Shown here: one piece after another, positions 60,601 through 64,000 of the stretch
How positions within the stretch are numbered: the first letter of the stretch is position 1
How the letters are laid out: each line of letters begins with the position of its first letter
Notes under the pieces: model-generated
The model's input: only the letters and a program-made list of their open reading frames with translations
The model's database searches: none
Told to the model about the DNA's origin: nothing
NCBI GenBank assembly: GCA_963855995.1
Contig: OY979722.1
Coordinates: 6,170,001 to 6,234,000, forward strand
Origin: Muricea muricata
Lineage: Eukaryota > Cnidaria > Anthozoa > Malacalcyonacea > Plexauridae
Length of the DNA stretch: 64,000 nt
Reading direction: 5' to 3'
Position numbers and translations under genes: made by a program

Positions 60601-62374
60601 TTACATTAAAAATTTGTTAAACTATACTAGACATTTATGTTCATGTGTATTTTTTCAATTACACACTTTTCTGTTTACTTTTCTATTTTCTGCTATTCGC
60701 CTATAACAAGGGGAAATTGTTCGAAAATATTTATGCCATACGCCGTATATATGTCGTATCTGACAGTGTCTTGATTTGTTTGGCGACCACAGACTGCAAG
60801 CGTTGGCGGTTTTGACGGAAGTCTTTGAACTCACTACCAGGCCTTTGCGCGGTTAAATTCAATATGGCTGCCAAAGTGGAATACCTAACATTAAACGCCA
60901 AGAAACGTCAAGCAACTTACGAGCTTTGTAGTGTGATGGTGGAGGCAATTGCTCTGCTACGCGCGGTCGCAATTTTACCACGAAATTTAGGTTAAAGCCA
61001 AGTCCTATTTACAAAATCATCTTTGTTTTTGCATATTAGTATATTATGTACTGAGAAAGATCGATCAGTGTTATATAAGTAATATTTCCCTGATTAATAG
61101 TTTCCAGGGTCCAGCTCATAATAGTATATGTCCTGCAGTGAAGGCTAGTACCCAGCATCAAAAGGGAGCATATGTTCTAGTCAGCTCAGAATCCAGTTTT
61201 AAATCCGCGCGGTAAAAGTATATGTCTTTGGCAGATTTGGAACCAGTTGTTAATCAGCATATGTCCTTATCGATTTCCCCAAGATTCAGCTTTTCAATAG
61301 ATCTTAGCTTTTATATTATATATTGTAAATTGTTGTAGCTATATTGTATGTTATTTGTAAATTTTTCTTTTGTTGACGTAGGACCTCCCTGAAAATTATC
61401 TTGTTATGAGTGGAGCTTCCAACTAAAAAATTGTTATAATAATAATAAAAAAAATATATGCCCTAGGAGCATATACTCAGCTCTCGCAGATATATCCACA
61501 ATATAATAATTGAGCAATTGCCCCACATTCCCATAACCCTAAAATCCATGTGTAATTATTGTGTAATGTTATCAAAATACCTGAACGTATGCCGCAAACA
61601 CGGCGGTTGACGACACTAAGTCCAATTTTTATGACGAAGTTAGAAATAAGAATCTTATTTATCTCCGTTTGTTTAGGAACTGCACCTACACGCGCGCACT
61701 TTATCCTCTGAAAATTTTACCACATTTAATTAGGATCGGCCAGGGGGTTTTGAGTATACGGTGTATTGCAGATTTTAAAATCAGGTATACGTTATTTTCG
61801 GGTATTAATAAATATATATTTTTGGATTTTCAGGATCCAATGTTTCAAAATGTTGGTATATGCAGTTATTTCGACACTCTGGGAAATTGGAAAAACTCGA
61901 AATTGAATGCAATTTCTTGTTTTTGCACATTCCACTCCTGTTAATAGTCCGTGTTGATATATTAACGCGAAAAATGTTTTATATTTCTTAAATAACACAT
62001 TACCGAGAGTGAATAAATTGCTGTCACACTCTTCAGGCAAGGTTGAAGGTTTTGAAATCCAGCATTTTACATTTTTTTAAAACTTTCGCCATTTTTTAAT
62101 GTAATTTTTGGTGTGATTGCATGCCTGAGGGTAAAAAATCCTAATAATAAAAATGGTGAAAACAACGTTTATTTGTGAAAACATGAAATTTCTAAGTAAA
62201 TATAAAAAGAATATTAGGTAATGAAATAATAGCTAATTATTACCTCCTTCGACTTTGATGCAGTTGGAACACTTTTACGTTTTTTTGGAACTGGTCTGGC
62301 TCGAAATGGCTTATCAGATATTTCTAGTCTATGGCCATCAATTTCGTGAGTTCTTTGTAGTACATTTTGCAAAT
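36408..62374 (-). CDS. PARP14-like: PARP14-like mono-ADP-ribosyltransferase gene, copy B
   Basis: Nine exons join in frame with GT-AG sites: 62374-62244, 58914-58719, 56505-56263, 46925-46695, 44792-42502, 41100-40879, 40470-38925, 37966-37625 and 36685-36408, about 1,826 codons ending TAA (36410-36408). Human PARP14 is about 1,800 residues with the same order. Residues (counted from the first seen): RRM-like 1-267, KH-like and macrodomain 1 within 268-1031, macrodomain 2 about 1018-1190, macrodomain 3 about 1235-1400, KH-like, WWE about 1540-1610, PARP catalytic 1621-1826. Family knowledge: PARP14 transfers single ADP-ribose units, its macrodomains read or remove them, and the RRMs bind RNA; it acts in cytoplasm and nucleus, often in stress or antiviral responses. 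The first exon (copy A 28868-29030) is expected beyond the right edge. No frame break was found. Confidence 0.92.
36686..37624. other. Copy B last intron
   Basis: Contains a short tandem of TTAATTTCGTTC (37465-37506); otherwise nothing recognised. Confidence 0.5.
37625..37966 (-). CDS. PARP14-like: Copy B exon: PARP catalytic domain, first half
   Basis: [86 protein letters not shown] supplies the NAD-binding His of the H-Y-x triad. Donor CATG|GTAAAC. Confidence 0.93.
37967..38924. other. Copy B intron before catalytic exons
   Basis: AT-rich, no coding or repeat structure recognised. Confidence 0.5.
38925..40470 (-). CDS. PARP14-like: Copy B exon: macrodomain 2 end, macrodomain 3, KH-like, WWE
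   Basis: 515 codons. [20 protein letters not shown] with [20 protein letters not shown] finishes macrodomain 2. Macrodomain 3 (about 39590-40110) reads [39 protein letters not shown] and [18 protein letters not shown]. Its NAAN loop is replaced by AHLSN, so its catalytic or binding role may differ. A KH-like segment ([20 protein letters not shown]) and a Glu-rich helix follow, then WWE (about 38970-39180): [20 protein letters not shown] with [20 protein letters not shown]. Donor AAAG|GTAAAG. Confidence 0.92.
40471..40878. other. Copy B intron within macrodomain 2
   Basis: From about 40600 it matches copy A 12035-12294, including GGTAGTGTC, GAGTTTTCCACC and TGTGTAAGAGTG words. Below 40600 there is no match in copy A, which dates the truncation point. 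Confidence 0.65.
40879..41100 (-). CDS. PARP14-like: Copy B exon: macrodomain 2, first half
   Basis: [70 protein letters not shown]. Phase 0 at both ends. Direct joining to the next exon gives a continuous macrodomain. Confidence 0.88.
41615..42283. mobile_element. Foldback element, 669 bp, in copy B intron
   Basis: The whole interval is a long imperfect palindrome. Ends CACAGGCAT-CCAGCGCACG and its inverse ATGCCTGTG. Inverted arms of about 270-330 bases share ACGTTACGTCATTGCATACA, TTATATAAATATC and TCGAATCTTGTTTTTGTC. The centre repeats GCAAAGTGCCCTACAAAC in inverted form. The flanks TTTGAGC and TTTGAAC suggest a diverged 7-8-bp target duplication. It is absent from the matching copy A intron (12517-12980). 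Confidence 0.82.
42502..44792 (-). CDS. PARP14-like: Copy B large exon: KH-like repeats and macrodomain 1
   Basis: 763 codons starting [20 protein letters not shown]. It has the same KH-like modules as copy A ([60 protein letters not shown]). Macrodomain 1 lies at about 42770-43270: [57 protein letters not shown]. The linker carries a short tandem duplication ([14 protein letters not shown] then [11 protein letters not shown]) where copy A has a single unit. It ends in [13 protein letters not shown], the first strand of macrodomain 2. Confidence 0.92.
44793..46694. other. Copy B intron with a partial exon remnant
   Basis: Mostly featureless and AT-rich. 46305-46430 repeats the acceptor region and first coding bases of the RRM4 exon (see separate entry). 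Confidence 0.55.
46305..46430 (-). pseudogene. Partial duplicate of the RRM4 exon 5' end
   Basis: Matches 46870-46975 (AATTTCAAGATAGCT, TTTTTTTGTGATATTCTCTT, then CGATATAAAGGTTAAACACA) with a CT-rich expansion. The remainder of the exon is missing. Confidence 0.7.
46695..46925 (-). CDS. PARP14-like: Copy B exon: RRM3 end and RRM4
   Basis: [64 protein letters not shown]. 231 bases, acceptor TATATAG, donor CGTG|GTAAGA. Confidence 0.88.
47526..47601. repeat. Hairpin, about 26-bp arms
   Basis: TACGTCAGCAGCGTCCAATA...TTTTT and its inverse ...AATTATTGGACGCTGAGGAC, loop of about 24 bases, two mismatches. Confidence 0.75.
47706..47800. repeat. Hairpin, about 30-bp arms
   Basis: AATCGCGCAAAATAGCTCAA...ACTTACC and its near-exact inverse GGTAAGTTTTTGAGGTATTT...GATTA. 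Confidence 0.75.
47985..48455 (-). repeat. Dispersed repeat, copy 2 (inverted to 27277-27830)
   Basis: Reverse-complement match to 27340-27830 with small indels. Both copies lie in introns of the two PARP14-like genes but at different positions and orientations, so they are separate insertions. Confidence 0.75.
48840..50962. mobile_element. Nested 2.1-kb DNA element with a THAP domain
   Basis: Ends GTGTGTTTTCACGTGACGTC (left) and GTGTGTTTTCATTTACGTCA (right, inverted). Both are followed by TCCGCCATGTTGGAGGTCCA, so the terminal repeats are about 75 bp and diverged. The junction with the outer element shows TA on each side (48838-48839, 50963-50964), consistent with a 2-bp duplication. Additional inverted blocks lie inside (49405-49445 against 50125-50185, GGTGGTCAAGACTGAGA). 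It carries the THAP fragment at the right end. Confidence 0.7.
50553..50835 (-). pseudogene. THAP zinc-finger domain, one frameshift
   Basis: Starts [20 protein letters not shown] with the C-x4-C pair, then [19 protein letters not shown]. After a one-base frameshift in the T run at about 50717-50722 it continues [40 protein letters not shown] (C-x2-H pair) and [12 protein letters not shown]. All C2CH zinc ligands and the W-x-x-A/I and HF-x-SGK motifs of THAP are present. THAP domains are the DNA-binding part of P-element-type transposases and of many host factors. Its position 128 bases inside the element end makes it the likely start of a lost transposase. Confidence 0.8.
53455..54015. repeat. 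31-bp minisatellite
   Basis: About 18 copies of AACAAGCCAAAAGCCTAACC + GACATCTTGTC. The central copies (53545-53790) are most alike and the flanks are increasingly diverged. Confidence 0.92.
54345..54470. repeat. CCCTAATAATAATTGATTTA tandem repeat
   Basis: Five or so irregular copies of TACCCTAATAATAATTGATT with added A/T. Confidence 0.8.
54612..54839 (-). pseudogene. Crypton/QRICH1-like N-terminal fragment
   Basis: [20 protein letters not shown], then [20 protein letters not shown] and [20 protein letters not shown]. The 'KD--NTKK-T--A---F-EYL' pattern begins the tyrosine-recombinase-derived (Crypton, KIAA1958/QRICH1-like) proteins abundant in cnidarians. Only the first 70 or so residues remain; the 3' side meets the GGCGTTCACTCCGCCTGCC repeat border. 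Confidence 0.6.
54840..56262. other. Copy B large intron, distal part
   Basis: Apart from the foldback nothing is recognised. ORF-like stretches here have no family resemblance. Confidence 0.5.
54943..55292. mobile_element. Foldback element, 350 bp
   Basis: Inverted arms of about 150 bases (CGGTGAAGGCTATTTCAGAT..., AGCAGATCGGTCCCAG, CACTGGGACTGTATCTACTT, CACCAAATTTAGCTAAA) around a 45-base loop. No target duplication assigned. Confidence 0.82.
56263..56505 (-). CDS. PARP14-like: Copy B exon: RRM2 end and RRM3
   Basis: [20 protein letters not shown], then [20 protein letters not shown] and [12 protein letters not shown]. 243 bases, acceptor TTTCAG, donor CCAG|GTATAT. Confidence 0.88.
56506..58718. 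other. Copy B intron between RRM3 and RRM2 exons
   Basis: 57905-58020 matches copy A 24655-24770 (CCCCTCCC-TATC, CACTCAACTGAAAGTA, TTGAGTAC/GTGCTC), proving a shared intron. It also contains the foldback at 58100-58600. Confidence 0.6.
58100..58600. mobile_element. Foldback element, about 500 bp
   Basis: Outer inverted arms pair TTATCTTGTGGGCTTCGGTC...AACACGTTTTTC with GAAAAACGTGTTGGCTGGAG...CCCACAAGAAATTTTATCG. Arms continue to ATGTTG/CAACAT at each end. It is absent from the aligned copy A intron. Confidence 0.68.
58719..58914 (-). CDS. PARP14-like: Copy B exon: RRM2
   Basis: [50 protein letters not shown]. Acceptor TTTTAG, donor GAAG|GTTAGA. Confidence 0.88.
58915..62243. other. Copy B intron between RRM2 and linker exon
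   Basis: Contains a palindrome (59363-59382, TTGCACTCCTAGGAGTGCAA) with two further AGTGCAATGG copies, a CCCTAACC-like run (60361-60396), and a stretch near 62030 homologous to copy A 25395. No gene recognised. Confidence 0.5.
62244..62374 (-). CDS. PARP14-like: Copy B exon (first seen): RRM1 end and linker
   Basis: [20 protein letters not shown], then [20 protein letters not shown]. Acceptor TTTTAG, donor GAG|GTAATA. 131 bases, one codon longer than in copy A. Confidence 0.85.
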
Positions 62375-64000
62375 CTAAAAAAAAAATGTACGATGAAGAA
62401 ATGTGCGAAGACCTATTTATAGAATACCTTTTTTTGTTCATAATTGTCATTCTGACACGATCGTGCTGCTTGATGCAAGATATTTGTGCGTTCGCTAATG
62501 AAAAAATTTGAAATCTGACATTTTTTGGCATGTTTATATAATCACATACACCATGATAAGAATTGTAGAGGATAAATTCTATCGTGTTATAAAATTAACG
62601 AAGGATGCATAAAAAAGGATGAAGTAGTAAAGTACCCATTTCAATTGATCGTCCCAGGCTCAGTTTGACAACCGTGGCTTCGATTAGTTTATCATATGAA
62701 GTGACATTTTAATTGTAAAGTGCACTATATAGAGTTAATTATTTTGACTGAAAATAAAATGTAAAAATCATTAAATTAACATATCGCAAAAGCCGCTACC
62801 AAGCCAGGTATATCAATTTGTATATGTACATTAACGTTCACTTGACAATCTTTGATATGGGTCTGTACGAAACTCCTACTTTCCCGTACCAGCTTACTAA
62901 ATGTTTAAAAATGTGTATTTACTAGATCACGTGATTGAGCCTTCAACGCTTAAAAGGTATCGCTTTATTTTCGAGGTCATCGTGCACAGAGTTGAGCTGA
63001 TTCAAGAAAGGCCTGGCCAACAATCATGTTAGAAATAGTGTCTTCTGTAATGAATTTAGCAAGCTTTTCAATTTTTCCGGCGCAAACAAAGAAGAATATA
63101 TTTATACTGTCCTGCATGAAATCCCTACTTTTTGTGAGGTATAAACTTTCCGCGAATAATTTCGTAACCTCGATTCATACGGTAGCACATTTACACGTAA
63201 AAAATTCCCTTAAATCTACCCGTAATCTTACCGCAACGCTAGGCAGCCATGTATCTGTGCGCAGTGATATTTGTAACTTCAGGGACCGGTTGCACAAAAA
63301 GCAGGTAAACTTAACCCTGGTTTAACATATGATCCAAAATACATTTCCCATCCACCAGCCTGTTTAGTTAAGTCACGAAAAATCTCTTCAGAAATCTTGT
63401 CAACACCAATAATAGTTTTGGTTTCTAAGGTCGCGAAAGAGTACTTAAAGCTTAACTCTGGATTAGTCCTAAAGGAACTTTGAACAATTCCCCCAGGAAT
63501 TGGAATGTCCACTTGGTATGATGATGGTATGACAATGTTTTGTTAGTGTGTTATACATTATCTATGATCAATTCAATTCCAATTTTAGGATGCAGTAATT
63601 CCATTCTAGGATGTAACGATTGAATCTTAGGATGAACTAACTTACTTAATCTTTGGATTCAATAATTGAATATAAGGATGCAATGGTCCAATCTTATAAT
63701 GCAATGATGCAATCTGAGTGATAAGGTAATTTTATTTCAGTTATAACAGTTAATTAGGTATTACGTATACAAACTTAAGTCACGTGAGTAAGCGTAAGCA
63801 ACAGATTGCCCTTAGATTTGCACTGAAAAACGACAGAGAAAATATAGTCAATGCGAAAGTTATTTACATTTATTTACATGAGCAGATATTTGTATCTTTT
63901 GAGAATATAACGTTTGAAATACAGTTTAAGTTCTTGTGTATCAACGCGACACTAGAATGCAATGATTTAGTCCCAGGATTCAATGATTTATTCTTAGGAT
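62375..64000. other. Copy B intron running off the window
   Basis: 63580-64000 contains scattered TTAGGATGCAAT-type units like the array at 27141-27224. No exon equivalent to copy A exon 1 was found, so that exon should lie beyond 64000. Confidence 0.6.

Overview
This is a stretch of an animal genome, not a microbial one. It is AT-rich, has low gene density, shows GT-AG splice junctions with conserved phases and multi-kilobase introns, and is heavily loaded with retrotransposons, DNA transposons, foldback elements and minisatellites. The families present are a CR1-like LINE with an esterase ORF1, a DIRS-like tyrosine-recombinase element, Ty3/gypsy, an IS3EU-like DDE element, a P2X7 'ballast'-domain gene and PARP14-like RRM/macro/WWE/PARP genes. 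Together they suit an early-branching marine invertebrate, most plausibly a cnidarian. That placement is an inference from gene content and is not certain.

The host content is two tandem, same-strand (minus) copies of a PARP14-like mono-ADP-ribosyltransferase gene. Copy B (exons 62374 down to 36408) is read for about 1,826 codons. It carries RRM-like domains, a very large KH-like exon, macrodomain 1, macrodomains 2 and 3, a WWE domain and a complete PARP catalytic domain. Its first exon appears to lie beyond the right edge. Copy A (exons 29030 down to 12295) has the same exon structure and intron phases and includes an N-terminal RRM exon. It stops in the middle of macrodomain 2 and lacks macrodomain 3, WWE and the catalytic domain. 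Homology between the copies continues for a few hundred bases past the last copy A exon and ends near 12035, so copy A was truncated at an intronic breakpoint.

Region by region on the + axis: 1-3594 is a minus-strand CR1-like LINE. 3656-6645 is a 3.0-kb foldback element with a 6-bp target duplication; both arms hold a 21-bp minisatellite and a mirrored transposase exon. It sits inside a broken cysteine-peptidase-like coding fragment that continues to 7239. 7522-10608 is an internally deleted DIRS-like element. 12295-29030 is PARP14-like copy A, with a short-LTR gypsy element (20965-24635) and hairpin MITEs in its introns. 29031-36407 is intergenic and contains a TTAA-flanked 2.6-kb element (31388-33972) carrying a frameshifted P2X7-type intracellular domain and a Cys-rich ORF. 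36408-62374 is PARP14-like copy B. Its largest intron contains a TTAA-flanked element (48795-53053) split by a second element (48840-50962) that carries a THAP domain, then a 31-bp minisatellite, a Crypton/QRICH1-like fragment and a further foldback. The right edge (62375-64000) is intron.

If expressed, copy B should make a multi-reader mono-ADP-ribosyltransferase of the PARP14 class. Copy A would give at most a catalytically empty protein with RRM, KH and macrodomains. No CRISPR array, operon, rRNA or tRNA gene was recognised.
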